Assembly (NCBI GenBank): GCA_950295325.1
Contig: OX485807.1
Span: forward strand, 21,113,666-21,177,665
DNA length: 64,000 nt
Origin: Polytrichum commune
Lineage: Eukaryota; Streptophyta; Polytrichopsida; Polytrichales; Polytrichaceae
Direction: 5' to 3'
Each line of letters begins with the position of its first letter. Positions within the stretch are counted from its first letter, which is position 1. Below, in pieces: positions 21,955 to 34,341 of this stretch. The notes beneath the pieces were generated by a model. That model searched no databases. It saw only the letters and a program-made list of their open reading frames with translations, and was not told the origin of the DNA. The translations under genes and the position numbers were made by a program.

Positions 21955-23545
21955 TCATGGGGGCGGGCTTACTACCTAGTGCTTATGAATCAAGTCTTGA
22001 TAAGGGCCAATCTACCTACCACCAAGGGAATCAATTTTTGGAGGATAATAAAAGAGCAAAGCCCCCGTGCTTGGATTATATGGAAGCTCCAAACAAACGA
22101 CTCCATTTGGCACTTGAATGAACTTCAAAGTAAAACTAAATAAAACAATAAACTGAGGTTGGTAGGCGAGGGGGAAAAAAAAAGTTTTTGGCATGGGACA
22201 TAACATTACTAAGCTCATTGGCTGCAGTTTGTGGGACTAGGTATCGAGCGACCATAATTCTCCTTCAATCCTAGGGTATCATGTTTACGAGGAGCACTTA
22301 TGTTGTGATTGCAAAGTTCTCAATAAACAACTATAATTTATCAAGGTTTTCTTAACTGCAACTTCTTTCATTGGAAAGAGACCATCATCTAATTGCTAAG
22401 TCATGTTATGGACCAAGGTACCATACTAGTGCTAAATGAATCAAGTGTTAATATGGGGTGGTCTACTACCTTCCACCACAAAGGAAAATGATCTTCGGAG
22501 CCTAACCAAAGAACAAAGCTCCCGTACACTGAGGGCCACTTCACACACAAGCCAAGAGCCGTGATCATGAACTTGTAAGAGCCCAAAAGAAGTGTCCATT
22601 GGCCGTTCCAAGACACTTCCAAAACCATGTAGTGTGGTCACGGGCCCTCAAGTGTAGTTTGAGTTCATATTAGACCAGACCCTTAACCAAATGCTATATC
22701 AATGAATTTCTATTCATGCATGGTCCTCACATATGATAAAATATAATAAATAATAAATGGTTGTGAGATTCCGGAGTGCCATGGTCTCCAAGAGGTGGGT
22801 TTTAAAAATAGTTAAAGTGACCGTGAAACATGGTCCATTTCATGCCATTTAAGAATCCATGTAGACTTTTACATCCATCTTGCACTCACTTACTCGGTTG
22901 GTCCCTCAAGCGTAGTGTGAAGCGAACTTGGACCAGCTCCGCCTCTTCCACCAATGAGAGTGCTTGAAGTGCCATGGTCTCGGGCCCTCGGTCTCATGTA
23001 CGAAGTGGCCCTAAGGGTATCCAGGCTACAAACAAACAACTACACTTGATGGACTCAATCAAAGGTAAAAATAAAGTATAATAAGAAGGCAAGGGTAGTA
23101 TGAAACGTAAAGATGTTTTCGGCATGGGAGTGGGGCACCATACTACACGGTGCTTATGAATCAAGTGTCCATAAGGGGGGGGGGGGGGGTCTACACACTT
23201 ACCATCCACCACAAAGTAAAACGATTCTTGGAGCCTAACGAAAGTGCAAAGCCCCCGTGTTTGAAGTCTATGCGAGTAACAAACAACCGACTCAACACTC
23301 GAAAGCAAAACTACATTAAAACTTAAGGATACTAGGGGAGGAGGGCAAAGATGTTTTCGGCATGGGAGTGGGATACTTACTAGGGCTAAATGAATCAAGT
23401 TTTGATACGGGGCGATCCACCATACTACCTTCCACCATAAAGGGGAACGATCCTTGGAGCCTAACAAGGAAGGAGCAAAGTCCCCGTGTTTAAATTCCAT
23501 GCACCCGACTCCACTTGGCACTTGACACAACACTCAAAAGTGGAT
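21955..23545. repeat. Cluster of related dispersed-repeat units
   Basis: At least four partial units recur: about 21,955-22,210, 22,430-22,640, 23,100-23,330 and 23,340-23,540. Shared landmarks are TTTTCGGCATGGGA, ATGAATCAAGT, a G-rich spot before a CTACC or CCACC block, GGAGCCTAAC, GCAAAGCCCCCGTG, and CGACTCCACTTGGCACTTGA. In the 23,176 unit the G-rich spot is a run of about 15 G. Additional pieces (CCATGGTCTCGGGCCCTC, GAGGGACCAAC relatives) lie at 22,640-23,010. It is non-coding. Confidence 0.55.
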
Positions 23546-23599
23546 TAAAGCATCGTCATAATAAGTTAACAAGGTGAGGGTAAAGGGAGGAAAAAGGAC

Positions 23600-24496
23600 A
23601 AAAATGCCACGTGACCATCACCCTTCCTTCACGTCTCAAGCCACGTCAGAAGGGCCCCACCACACCCGGCCCCACTCGCACGGGCGACCCCGGGGTCGGA
23701 AGCCGCTCGGCGCCTACCCGGACCCACATACGCGTCATATACGAATACGAATACGAATACACAAAAGTACGCTTTACACACTACACGAGATCAAAATACG
23801 TATACAATGTACTCGTAGTCCCCTGTGGATAGAGCATAAGTAAGCCCGCTCCCACATTCTCCGAACCTTTTCCTCTCCCATCGCGCTACTTTGTCATCTG
23901 CTCGCACAGCTTGCATTTGTGCTGTTCTCTTCTCGTTTCTGGTCTTCCAGCGATTCCTCACCGCCCCATTGTGGGTTACAAGCTCTTCATCGCGTTGCGA
24001 ACGGTTGAGTATCGAGATTTTGCGAGTTTTGAGGCTAAGAGTGCTGGTTTGGGTGGGTACATTGGTCAGTGGAGTATCCCATTTGGTTGTGTTGGTGTTG
24101 GAGGTTTTGGAGTTTGAGCAAGAAGGATCGATTTCTAAGCCTTTCGTGTAGTTTAGAGTTTGGTCGAATTTTGACGGACTTGTAGTGCAGCCAAGCCAAG
24201 GCTTCGGAGTTTTGTTAGATCTCGGAGTGCGTGCCAAGGAAAGTGAATTGATTACGGAGAGTGTTTGAGTGTGTAGGCGGATTTTGGCAAATTTGCTGCG
24301 ATTTTGGCAGGAGTGGAATTTTGGGTTGTTAGTAGTAGTGTTGGAGGAGTTAAGATCGTTGCAAGATCCTCAAGGGAAAGGGCTAGGAGAGTGCGAAAGA
24401 CGTGTGCTTTACTAGTGTTGGATCGCATTTGAGTTTGGTGTTAGTGTTTCATCTTCTGCCCCTGGAGACTTTCAGTTTTCAACATTGCCAAACAAC
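23600..24496 (+). promoter_or_regulatory. Promoter and 5' leader region of the DRM1/ARP-like gene
   Basis: The sequence becomes markedly GC-richer here and contains a perfect G-box CACGTG at 23,608-23,613, with further ACGT cores nearby (CCACGTCAG at 23,641). These fit the stress, ABA and light responsiveness known for this gene family. A direct repeat of ATACGA(A) follows at about 23,738-23,757. The transcription start cannot be located; a long leader is possible because no other gene intervenes before the ATG at 24,497. Confidence 0.4.
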
Positions 24497-25717
24497 ATGG
24501 GTCTTCTGGACAAGCTCTGGGACGATGTACTTGCTGGACCCCAGCCTGACAAGGGTTTGAAGAAGTTGAGGAAGGAGCGGTTGGCCGCAGCCGGAGGCTT
24601 GGCCGATGTGTTCCAAGATGGTAAGCAGCTTCTGCCATGGCCAAATTTTCATGTTACGGAGGCATGGCGTGGAAAATAAGATCCCAAACCCGGAAGATCT
24701 GGTGAAACCGTTGCTGTTGATGATGCATGTAGATACATAGATGGATTGAAACCCCAGTTGAAGTTGCAGTGGCTGAGGTTTCTGTTCTGTCTTTCTCTCT
24801 GTCTGACATGGCCAAATTGAATGTGAGGCATAGCATGCCAATTTGGAACCCAAACCCGGAAGATCCGGCGAAACTACTGTTCATGCTGCATGTAGATAGA
24901 GAGATGGAAACCCCAGTTGCAGTAGCTGAGGGATTTGTGTCTGTCTGTCTGGATGTGGTTTGAACCAGATGGTGATGATATGTCCAAGAGGATGATGGAC
25001 CGGAGGAGGAGTGCAGAGTTTCAAGCCTCTCAAGCTGAGGCTCGCCGTGTAACGCAGAGCATCTCTATTAAGAAACCCCCGATGCTCCGTAACTTAGACA
25101 CCGATTCTCCCATGGCATCCCCTGGGAGCTACGGATCCAGCCCTCCTGCATCACCGTCCCTAGCCTCACCTTCTCCAAGCAGTAAGTACATGTTCCTATT
25201 GTTGCATACTTGCTGAATCTGCATGTCATGTGATCAATGTGCATTATTAAGATCATTTCCTAGAAACCATCTTGTCAAGGTGGGGTACTCTTTCCTCATT
25301 GTTAGCCCTGTACATGCAGTGTTCAAGGATAAGGAGAAGAGATGGCGCAGTGTGTTCCACCCTGACGGCAGAGAGATCTCTCGAAGCTGCTCTGCAAAAT
25401 TTGAAAATGTGCCTTGCAATTCCCCTACCGTCTATGACTGGTAAGCACTTCTCCTAACCCATTCTGGGGTCCATTTCTCTAGATCCCAACATGTTTGCTT
25501 AACAGTGTTTTTACAACATGGTTAGATATTGGACGAAGCTCTCTCTTTTTCAAATTGGGTTTAGATGTCTTGATTGCACTTTGTCACCACATTTCCTCAA
25601 GATCTTAACATGTTTGTGGAAATGGTATTTGTTCACATTGTGTTGGGTTTATATGCCTCTAAGTCACATTTGATTTCCACGTTCTGCAGGGTTGTGATAT
25701 CTGCTTTGGACCGGTGA
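24497..25717 (+). CDS. DRM1-like: Dormancy-associated/auxin-repressed (DRM1/ARP) family protein
   Basis: I assign four exons with GT-AG introns: 24,497-24,620, 24,969-25,181, 25,320-25,440 and 25,690-25,717 (stop TGA). The phases agree throughout and the product is 161 residues. The N-terminus MGLLDKLWDDVLAGPQPDKG is the family signature. The middle is basic and Ser/Pro-rich (KPPMLRN, SPGSYGSSPPASPS), and the C-terminal block has RWRSVFHPDGR and SPTVYDW. The family is plant-specific, small and probably disordered, up-regulated in dormant or slow-growing tissue and repressed by auxin or sugar; its biochemical function is unknown. At 161 residues it is somewhat longer than many angiosperm members, and its last residues (VVISALDR) differ from the usual ending, so the fourth exon is the least certain. 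Intron 1 carries an internal duplication. Confidence 0.88.
24635..24955 (+). repeat. Imperfect tandem duplication inside intron 1
   Basis: Two units of about 150-172 bp, from 24,635 and from 24,807, share CATGGCCAAATT, CCCAAACCCGGAAGATC, GCATGTAGATA, GAAACCCCAGTTG and GTGGCTGAGG-like blocks followed by TCTGTCTG runs. The second unit ends just before the exon-2 acceptor at 24,968. Confidence 0.75.
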
Positions 25718-27849
25718 ATATAAGTGTGGTAGAAATCCAAGTGGGGGGAGTTGGCATCTACTTGCTCTGATACTTGGATACATGTCCGGACAAGTTACTT
25801 ACACGTTGTTTGAAGCCATCTCTACTTGGAGGTCGCATTTTAATGACCTCCTGGTTAACCGGCGGTGAACTTTTGTAGGACTGAGAAAGTGTGTGTGATC
25901 TTGCGACTTGAAATTACAAAGGATCTGGTGAATGGCATGTAGGGAGTAGGAAAAGAAAGAATGCTGTTCCAAGCGTGGTGCAAGTTTTCTACTGAAATCT
26001 TGATGGGGGCAGTGGTGCTGAAACAAAAGGCCTGTCCCTCACCCCACCCGCGGCTCTACATATATAAGATGGGCGAAGAGTTTTAGTGTTAGGACTATCA
26101 AGAGCAAGACAAATCGTGGCTACGAAGACCAAGAAGACGACAACGACGAGGAGAATTGAAGAAGTATTTAAAGGTTGGATGGTCCTCATCCAGTCTTCCA
26201 CATGCCGGGCGTGAATGAAACATTTTGCCAATTTGTCTAACGATCTTGTGCAGACAAATGTGGGCATCAATCAATGATGATGACGAAAAGGATTAGTTTT
26301 GGAGACTCGATAGGTGAGCAATTTCGGGGCCAAATTCAAGACTGGAAATGCTTTGTTTTAAACTGTTTATAACCTGCAGACTGGGAATGATGATGATGGT
26401 GAAGGAGGAGTTTGTTTGACTCGATGGGGTTGAACATGTGCACACACTGTACAGTGCTGGGTGATGAGGTCATTCCAAGGCAAGGTTGGTTGGATATGGT
26501 GCAATGCAATGGCAAGCACGAGCCAATATATAATTTGCAGGAGATAGACATCGCGAGCTTTTTGTAAATTACTGAAAGCGAAGCTTTTGTAAAGTAGGAA
26601 TAGGGATAGGAATATTAAGGACAAGGTCTGTAGCATATTTGTTGCAGATGGAGGAGGAATTAATTTATTATTTTGATTGGAAGGTACCTGGCCTTAGTAG
26701 TGGATCATAAGGTAGCAGGAGCTGAGCTACTCTCTTGTATTTAGAGTGATCTTCAGAACTTTGATTGGTATATGTAATTAGGTATGTATCAGTGTATAAT
26801 CGAATTTGTTGGTCTATCTGGATCATCTATTTTACTTGGCTTGTTATATTATTTGCTTTTGTTGGTTGACATGATGCATTTGCAAAAATTGAGATGGGGA
26901 GCGGGTTTCTTTCCGTAGGTAACTTATTCTACTTTTGTTTCGAAGTGTGATAAGTTTTATGATCTTGGGAGCTTGAAGTAGTAATATGATGTCTTAAACT
27001 TCCATATGATGTGTTGCATCACTCAATTTTCACACTCAGCTTGAAAATGGTTGTTTTTCTTCACATGTTGAAACTATTGATGTTCATGTATTTTTGAGTG
27101 CGATCATTGTTCGCTTATGATTATGTTCTATAGTGTTTTCAGAGGTTGTGACAGAGCTGCACGTGTGAGAGAGCTATTATGCCACTTTTGCTCTTTCAAT
27201 GTAGCTGAAAATGAGGCACACAATATGTTTCCCCTGTACCTCTCCATCAGAGAGGAATCTGTTATGTGATTATGCAGTATTAGGGAGTCTCAAGCCTTGC
27301 GATTGAACCATTAGAGTAATATTAACCTCTCACTGAGGCTACTGCACTCTGCTATTCTAGCTATGTTTGACACCATGTTGATGTACTTTTGGCTTCTTGG
27401 ACATTAAAATCGTTTTACACTGATTTCAATCAATTAGGATCTTGATGACTACATACTTTGTTCCCTCACATAAGTTTTCTGCCATTTGAGAGGAGCATGC
27501 ATCTTCTGAGATTGGACAAGTCCTACAGGCGCACAAGATTGAAGGGGAATTTCCTGACCAAGTATAAAAATGAGGAATAGGACATCTGTGGGTGAATGCA
27601 CATCAATTGTTGTGGTGTTTGCATTCAATTCTCCGGCAGCAATTTGTTGTGCAATATATAGACTAGATACACTGGGCCCGAAAGTGCTAACTTATGACTG
27701 CATTGTCCTTTCCTCCTACTGGATCGCATTGCTTTTTCGACTGAATAGAAGCTTTTCAGAATGATGGATTTCATCATAACTGCCACTCTTCCTTGTACCT
27801 TGGAAATGGGTATTATATCTGTATATAGTCTGGTAGATTTTTGTGTTTA
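25718..27849. other. 3' flank of the DRM1/ARP-like gene
   Basis: No second gene is supported. The sequence is less repeat-like than elsewhere and probably holds the 3' UTR (AATAAA-like and TGTA-rich stretches near 26,750-26,810), possibly with alternative terminal exons. No repeat shared with the rest of the window was noticed before 27,850. Confidence 0.4.
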
Positions 27850-28095
27850 AATTCAATGAACGGGGAGAACTGACTGCTGGTTACAGATGAACCGGTTGAG
27901 TTCGAGAAATAACTGGTTGAAGTTCCAGACTTCAGGAAAATAATCCATCATTTAAGAGGAATCTGTGAAATATACCTCAAATTAGTAACGCAAAACCGAA
28001 AAATCTCAACATCTAATCAGTTGAACTAGGAAACGCTAGAATTTTGACTGATTATGCCCAAAAATCTCCTCGGACACTGGTTGAAATTGGCCCAC
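27850..28095 (+). repeat. CCGGTT-type TIR element, copy 2
   Basis: It begins TTCAATGAACGGGGAGAAC and ends with TTATGCCC, AAAAATCTCCTCGGACACTG. The inner AACCGGTTGAG and AGTTGAAC sites are kept. This uninterrupted copy defines the empty state of the insertion at 1,866. Confidence 0.6.
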
Positions 28096-30135
28096 ATCAA
28101 AGGGACATGCATGGTACTTATTTGGAAGATTACATTATGAACATTAATTTCATACTATGTTGGCAGTCAGAAAATGATAACAACTTAACCCTCATGTTGC
28201 ATGTGATGTGAGCTTAAACTAAAATGAGCCAGCACCCATGTGAGATGATATGCAATTTTCATTTGAAAATGCAGGTTGCTGATAGCTGTATTGCTCTCAT
28301 TGATTTTTTTTAAAAATAATTTTTAATTTGTAAAGTAAAATTAGAATTAATTTTAATGGTGTGTTATTACTTTGAGGCCGGGGGAGAGAGAAAGGGAGAA
28401 TTATTGCATATGAGCGTACCTCTTATCCATGCGAACATAACTTCTATAGGTTTGTTGTTAACTCATCTCAAATGACTTGTACTAGACTAATTTGGGTGCT
28501 TTGAAGGTAATTCTGTTGTAAATTTAATTAAATATAATACCATTTGGGGTGTTGGGCGTTTATGTTGGATGAATGATAGGTACGCTTGTATGTGCTAATT
28601 ATCTTTCTTTAAGGATTGGTTACACACAACCACCATTGTAGTGGTTTGTAGTGTACCTTCTTTGGTTCTATTTTTGAGGGATCAAGAGGGACACAATGTA
28701 TTGGTGACAACCACGGTCATGCGTAGGTTTATTGTTGATCCGCCCCAACTTTATTTTTACCAAACTAATTCATGGTTTCTGGTGCTATAAGGGGTTCCAA
28801 TGTTTTCATATTCAACTTACGTGCTTGCAACGACTCTTGGGCCCATGGTTGTGGTGATTGTAGTTTGCTTTCCTTGTTTGATTCTATTTGATTTGTAGTC
28901 ATCACGTGGCATCAAGAGAGACCTTCAAGTCCAAAGCATGGGATAGTGATTGTAGGAGGCAATTGCTCAATGACAAACTTTACATGAGAATCCTTAAATT
29001 AATTGTCTCCATTGCATGGATTGCACTCTTCAACTACAACCATGCAAACCTTGTATGTAAATGGAAAAGAATATAAATTTGTTTGAAAGTCGTGTTGAAA
29101 GTGGGCCCAATACAACCACAACCACTTGAGTATTTGTGTGTAAATGCCCATTCCATTTTGAATCTATTTGTTAATGTAATTATGTACACTATAGTTGCTA
29201 AACACGTTAGATGGCAATGGGGAAGGGTGTAGGCCGGGGCAATCCCTACAAACAAAGATGGGTCTCAATGACACAATTTGCAATGACCAAGTTATCTATT
29301 CGTCATTGAGATTGGCTTGCAAGGATAACCTAGGTGGGCCCTAGGATTCGACATGATATCTATCAAAATCACAAGCATAGATGCATGACACCACACGAAA
29401 TCAGTTTGAAACTCTGAAGTTTACAACCAATTTCAAGCTTGTTTCAAGATATATGGAGAAATCTTTGTTGAAGGTGGAAAGTCATTGAGTGAAATTCATT
29501 GAGCATCCATTGTAGCACTACATTGCAGGTAATATCTGGGAAAAATAATGAACAATTCTTTAATGCTGAAGAATGTTACAATAGATGACTTACGACCATT
29601 TTGACACACGTATGTCCCTTGCGGCGGTCCAATCTAAGTGAGTTAATGTCATTTTGGTCGTTTCGGGACATGCCAAATAAACCCATAATTGCTTGCAGTG
29701 GATGTAATCTACCTCAACTAAGGTCGTTAATTATGTCATGTACGTGCGAGGATGCAAAATGCCTCCTTGTTGGTTACTTGATAACGACCATGATCTTTAC
29801 GTATGGAATCCTGCTCAAAATGGTTTCAATACATGTCACATGTACAAAAGTTTTTGTATACTGTTCTTGATGGATGTGATCCAGTTACAACCGTGGGTCA
29901 TTGACACAATGTCAGTTTGGGTCATTTTGGACCGTGTAATTTGAGATCAATACACCCAGAACCAACACCCAAAAGCTCTTTGCACTTGCTAGATGTACAC
30001 TGGTTATGAAAATGTACACCGTCTGAACATCTCATCTAGGTGTCGAGCATAAATCGCCTACCAATAAACAACTAAACCCTCGTAACTTTTGCATACGATG
30101 TCCAAACGATGCATTCTTTAGTGTGTTGGATTCCT
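28096..30135. other. Gene-free stretch with one GA-MITE
   Basis: No gene is supported apart from the repeat at 28,380. A block at 29,687-29,760 (TTGCTTGCAGTGGATGTAATCT and the CACGTGCGAGGATGC-like motif) recurs at 30,490-30,560, so both are pieces of one dispersed repeat. Confidence 0.4.
28380..28608. repeat. GA-MITE family, copy 4
   Basis: The left end is GGGGGAGAGAGAAAGGGAG followed by GCGTACCTCTTATCCATGCG. The right end is TGTTGGATGAATGATAGGTA followed by CGCTTGTATGTGC. The core has ACTCATCTCAAATGAC, so the core is inverted relative to the other copies. Confidence 0.55.
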
Positions 30136-30372
30136 CTTGATCAACGATCGGGGAGAAACCGGCAGTTAGTGACAAATGGACCGGTTGAGTTTGAGAAATA
30201 ACCGGTTGAAGCTCGAGACTGCAGGAGAACTACCGATCATTCTAGAGGAATCTATGGAATATACCCCAAACTTCATAAAGGAAAACCGGAGGATGCCAAC
30301 ATGTAACCGGTTGGGCTTGTAAACACTAGGATCTCAACCGGTTATGCCCAAAAACCTCCCCGATCACTGCTC
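30136..30372 (+). repeat. CCGGTT-type TIR element, copy 3
   Basis: The best preserved copy: ATCGGGGAGAAACCGG at the left and CCTCCCCGAT at the right, with three internal CCGGTT sites (GGACCGGTTGAG, AACCGGTTGAAG, CAACCGGTTATGCCC). It has no coding capacity. Confidence 0.6.
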
Positions 30373-32299
30373 TTGATCTTGCAGAAAAGAAGAAAACGCA
30401 GCAAAAGAAAGTCACTCAACAATTTATACTATTAGAAACCGTGCTTGGCAATCGCAATTACTCTGTCGCAATACTTGTTACCTTGGACCCACAGTTGCTT
30501 GTAGTGGATGTAATCTGCCTCAGCAACGTCCTGAACTATGTCAGGCACGTGCGAGGATGCAGAAAAATGTTCCCTTCCTCTCAATGCTGGCTTCGTTCAC
30601 GACAACCAAATGTCTTGCTTTCTGCACAGATTCGCCTCGAAAGAATTTCAATCTCATCTGTGCAGTAAGTTAACTGTTTCCGTATACACGAAATTTTCGA
30701 TCGCCGCGATTGCTGTTCCAGCTAGCCGTAGTAGGAGGAGGGTGAGGATCGTGTCTACCACAAACACAGCAGATTGATTAAATGAAAGCGAGACGGGAGT
30801 TGGTGAAGGACGATCGATATGAATTTAATGTTAACGGCTGGGGCTACATATATGTAGTTTCCCAAGTACTCGGAGCTCAAGGATACCCGAAATTCCAAGC
30901 CTCACAGGCGATGAGAACCACCAATTCCGCAGACCATAGCATAGGACACTCGTCAATTGTGGTATTCCAACATCACTACCTATACTGTTTGTCGTAAATA
31001 GTGTGGGCATGCGTAAGGTGTGATTTTATGTCCCGGGGCCTACCTGATCGTGGTGTCGGTCCACTACATACACCATGGCACATGAAAATAGTGTGCAATT
31101 TTTCGTTTCCTGTGTGGGTGTTGTCCGGCTCGTGTTTCATGCTCTCCAACAGTTTCTACATAGTGGACCTGTGCGACGAAGCTTGTGTTGCATTAGCAAA
31201 TCTATGATGAAGCATCAACAAAAAAATTGGGTTGGAAATTGGATTAGTAGTGCATGTTTGTTGATTCCGTAACTCAATAGTACGTAGGTCCTCCCCATTG
31301 TATTCACCACACTGATTATCTCAAGTTATGCGTGTTACGATTCGGAGTTACTAAGAAGTTCAATGTTTACTGATGAAAGTTCAACAAGTTGTTCAAACAT
31401 TTTAGAAACATAAATGACTTTGCTTAGTACATTATTTCATTCTCACTAAACAATTATAGCATCGTGTAACTCTGAATAGTAACTCACACTAGTTGGGATA
31501 ACCGGTGTAGTGACTGTGGAGTTGTTAATGAAATTTGAGGACGTAGTCCAACGTCTTTTATGGTGTTTGTTCTTTAATCCTCACCGAACCACACACCTAT
31601 CAAATATAGGTATCTTATTAAGACAAGTGACCAAACAACAATCACATATCTTACTGGTCATGCTATCATGAGATATTCACCTCCTTCCTCTAGGTCGGAG
31701 TTAGTTTCTTAGATGCACACTGAGTACTTCCAATCCAATAAAAATATTGTAGCTTACAACCTGGAATGTTTGTGATGCTAAATACTATGGGTTGATAAAT
31801 AGCGTGCACCCACATATTGCTCAATTTTTTTTCCATGTGGAAATGATCTCAATTGTGTGGCCCACAATATTTATCATATTCATTATAGTGCCTGCCTATG
31901 TAAGTTATCGGCATACCATCTTGTTACTACACACGAGGATGATTCACCAACCTTTGATGCTTTATCCTCACCACATGTTTCCACTCCATGTAAGGTACTA
32001 GAAATACCCAAAAGCAACCTTGTCCGTAAAGTGTCCTTAAAACTTAATTATTGGTTCAAACGATGCCAAACACCATCAACACATGAAAGTCTATAACTAA
32101 GGTAGAAGTAAATATGGCAAATAAGATTTTTGCACCGTTGATAAATGCACATTTTACATCAAAATATATGTAGGAAATACTAGAAGCATATAATGGGAAC
32201 CTTAGATACATATACTTTGAGAAGCAATGTGGTCAAAATACCGTTCCAGATGCGATTTTTTTTATGATAATCCATTTGTACATGTTACAAAAGCGCCTA
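30373..32299. other. Gene-free stretch
   Basis: No recognisable gene. The part at 30,480-31,260 has several short open frames and a more even base composition, but no frame resembles a known protein. It contains the repeat block shared with 29,687. From 31,270 onward the sequence is AT-rich. Confidence 0.35.
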
Positions 32300-33003
32300 G
32301 GGGGTGGACTCTTTATTGGAAACCTAAATGGTGTGTGTGGGTCCCTATGAAAATAAACCCCCTATATACAAGACGTTTATAGAGAAAAATAAATGTATAG
32401 GTACTAACAACATGCTAGAAAGTGGACTCATGTATTTATATTAGTTTTTCCAATTTAATGTTATAAATGCCTCCACTACATACACATATACATAATATAA
32501 ATCATGAATTAAATAGGCCTCTATCACACATGAAATTCACTTTCACTTTCCAATAAGAAAGCATCGAACGTTTTTTTTTCCATCCATAGCATGTAACTTA
32601 ACGATTGTATCAAATTAACAAAAGACAAGAGCATAATAACTTAGCCACAATTTGGAGCAAAACTCAAGGAAACTCCAAGGGCCTCTAGTTTGTGAAACCC
32701 TAGAACCCCAAATGCAAACCCTAAGAAGAACATACATGGTAGTCATTAAGGCCTATGACCATATGACAATAATGGATGAAAACGTGAATTAGATGAAACT
32801 AGCACATCTATTATCAAGTTTTTCTCTAAACCCTAGGGCCCCCTTTTGTACATCTACCTTTACTTCAAAGAAATAAATAATCCTTTTAGATGTATACACT
32901 AAAGAAAAATAATACATCTCCCTTATGTATATTATGTATGCTAATCCCTCATGTAATACCCCTTAAACTCATTTTAGTTTGTACGTGTCGTGAAGAGTCC
33001 ACC
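32300..33003 (-). repeat. About 705-bp TIR element, copy 2 (inverted)
   Basis: It begins GGGGGTGGACTCTTTA and ends GAAGAGTCCACC. It is the inverted counterpart of 6,343-7,053, with the CCCTTTTGTACATCTACC block near 32,850 and CACTTTCACTTTCC near 32,540. It has no coding capacity. Confidence 0.6.
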
Positions 33004-33777
33004 TCAGAGCCAAAACGTGTTTACAACAAGAGATGTACTTCACATCTAAGGTTGATTTTTGGCATTGTTATCATAGGGTCCATTGATAAGAATATATGTA
33101 TGCAAGTTTATTATGCCCACAATTCATGTAATATCCTCTATTAACTTAATACCTAGTTCTATGAGGGCCTAAGGTCAATTACCAACTTACCCCTATAGGC
33201 AACACTTTCAAAATTCATAAAATTTTCAACTAATATGAAAATATGCAAATATTACATGCTAACATGTGTTGGAATCCCCTTTTGATTGCCAACAAGGCCC
33301 ATTAATATATATAAAAAGAAGCTCTTATGACATGACATATGTTAAATTGTCAAAAGTAAGAATTATAGGTGTTTCTACCAATGTTTTTGTGATAGCATTT
33401 GGGTAGCTACAATGAGGATTTCGCGTTGTTTTTAGTACTAGTAGGATACATGTGTTTGACGATTATATTTCTTTCCGGTATCATTTGGATCTATGTACCA
33501 TGTAAGAACCTTTATACCTAAGTTAAATCGTCCTAGTATCAACATAAGTTAGAACAGGTTCGACCCAAATAATAATACGGGTCTACAAAGACTCTATCAC
33601 CTTGAGATACACACCGAATACAAATTTTAAATTCATATCACAATTTTGATACCCACAGATCATTTCTTTGATACCGTTCTTGATGTTGATTACTAATACC
33701 ATGCCCGATTCACCTAAATACCAGTCCAACATTGGGTCCTACCAAATTTTATGAGTTTCTTACTGTCTAGTGTCTAC

Positions 33778-33780
<3 letters not shown>
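33004..33780. other. Gene-free AT-rich stretch
   Basis: No gene, RNA or clear repeat boundary was recognised here. Confidence 0.4.
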
Positions 33781-33832
<52 letters not shown>

Positions 33833-34065
33833 CATTATCATGTACGAACATACCTCTCATTCATCCAACATAAAAACCTTGAAACAATATGCAGCCCGGA
33901 GGTTACTTTTAAAGTTGATTTGACACTAGAATTAGCTTTTAAGAACCCACATTATTTAAGCGAAATAATTTAAGATGAATCGACAACAAACCTATAGATG
34001 ATCAAGTAAAGTTTTTATGATGGATGGATGAGGAGTGTGCTTGTATACAATAACTACCTCTCTCC
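33781..34065. repeat. GA-MITE family, copy 5, with long (GA)n
   Basis: A 50-base (GA)n run (33,781-33,830) is followed by CATACCTCTCATTCATCCAAC. The right end is GATGGATGGATGAGGAGTGT, then CTTGTATACAATAA and CCTCTCTCC. The GA run occupies the place where other copies have only GGGAGAGAG. Confidence 0.65.
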
Positions 34066-34341
34066 GGTGCCCACATGTAAGTAGGCAAAGTAAACCCTCG
34101 TCAACTAGACGGGGTAACTCAAGCTCATGCGACAAATGAATGCGAGGATGTGTGTGAAGTGTGCACCGGTGCATCATCAGGTGTCCTTGCCTTTAAGCAT
34201 GTGGGCGGCCCAAAAAGCAAATAAGGAGCCTCTTAAGTAAGTAGCCTAGGAAGCATCCGGAAGCTCCCACCGTAATCGCCCCAAGGGGATGAATTTGGGA
34301 ACCACCGGTCAACATTGGAAGGAAGGAAGTAAGTAAGTAAG

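Noticed and set aside
30373-31270. Possible gene in a stretch with several short frames
   Set aside because: No frame has a known motif, splice borders do not link them convincingly, and part of the DNA recurs at 29,687.
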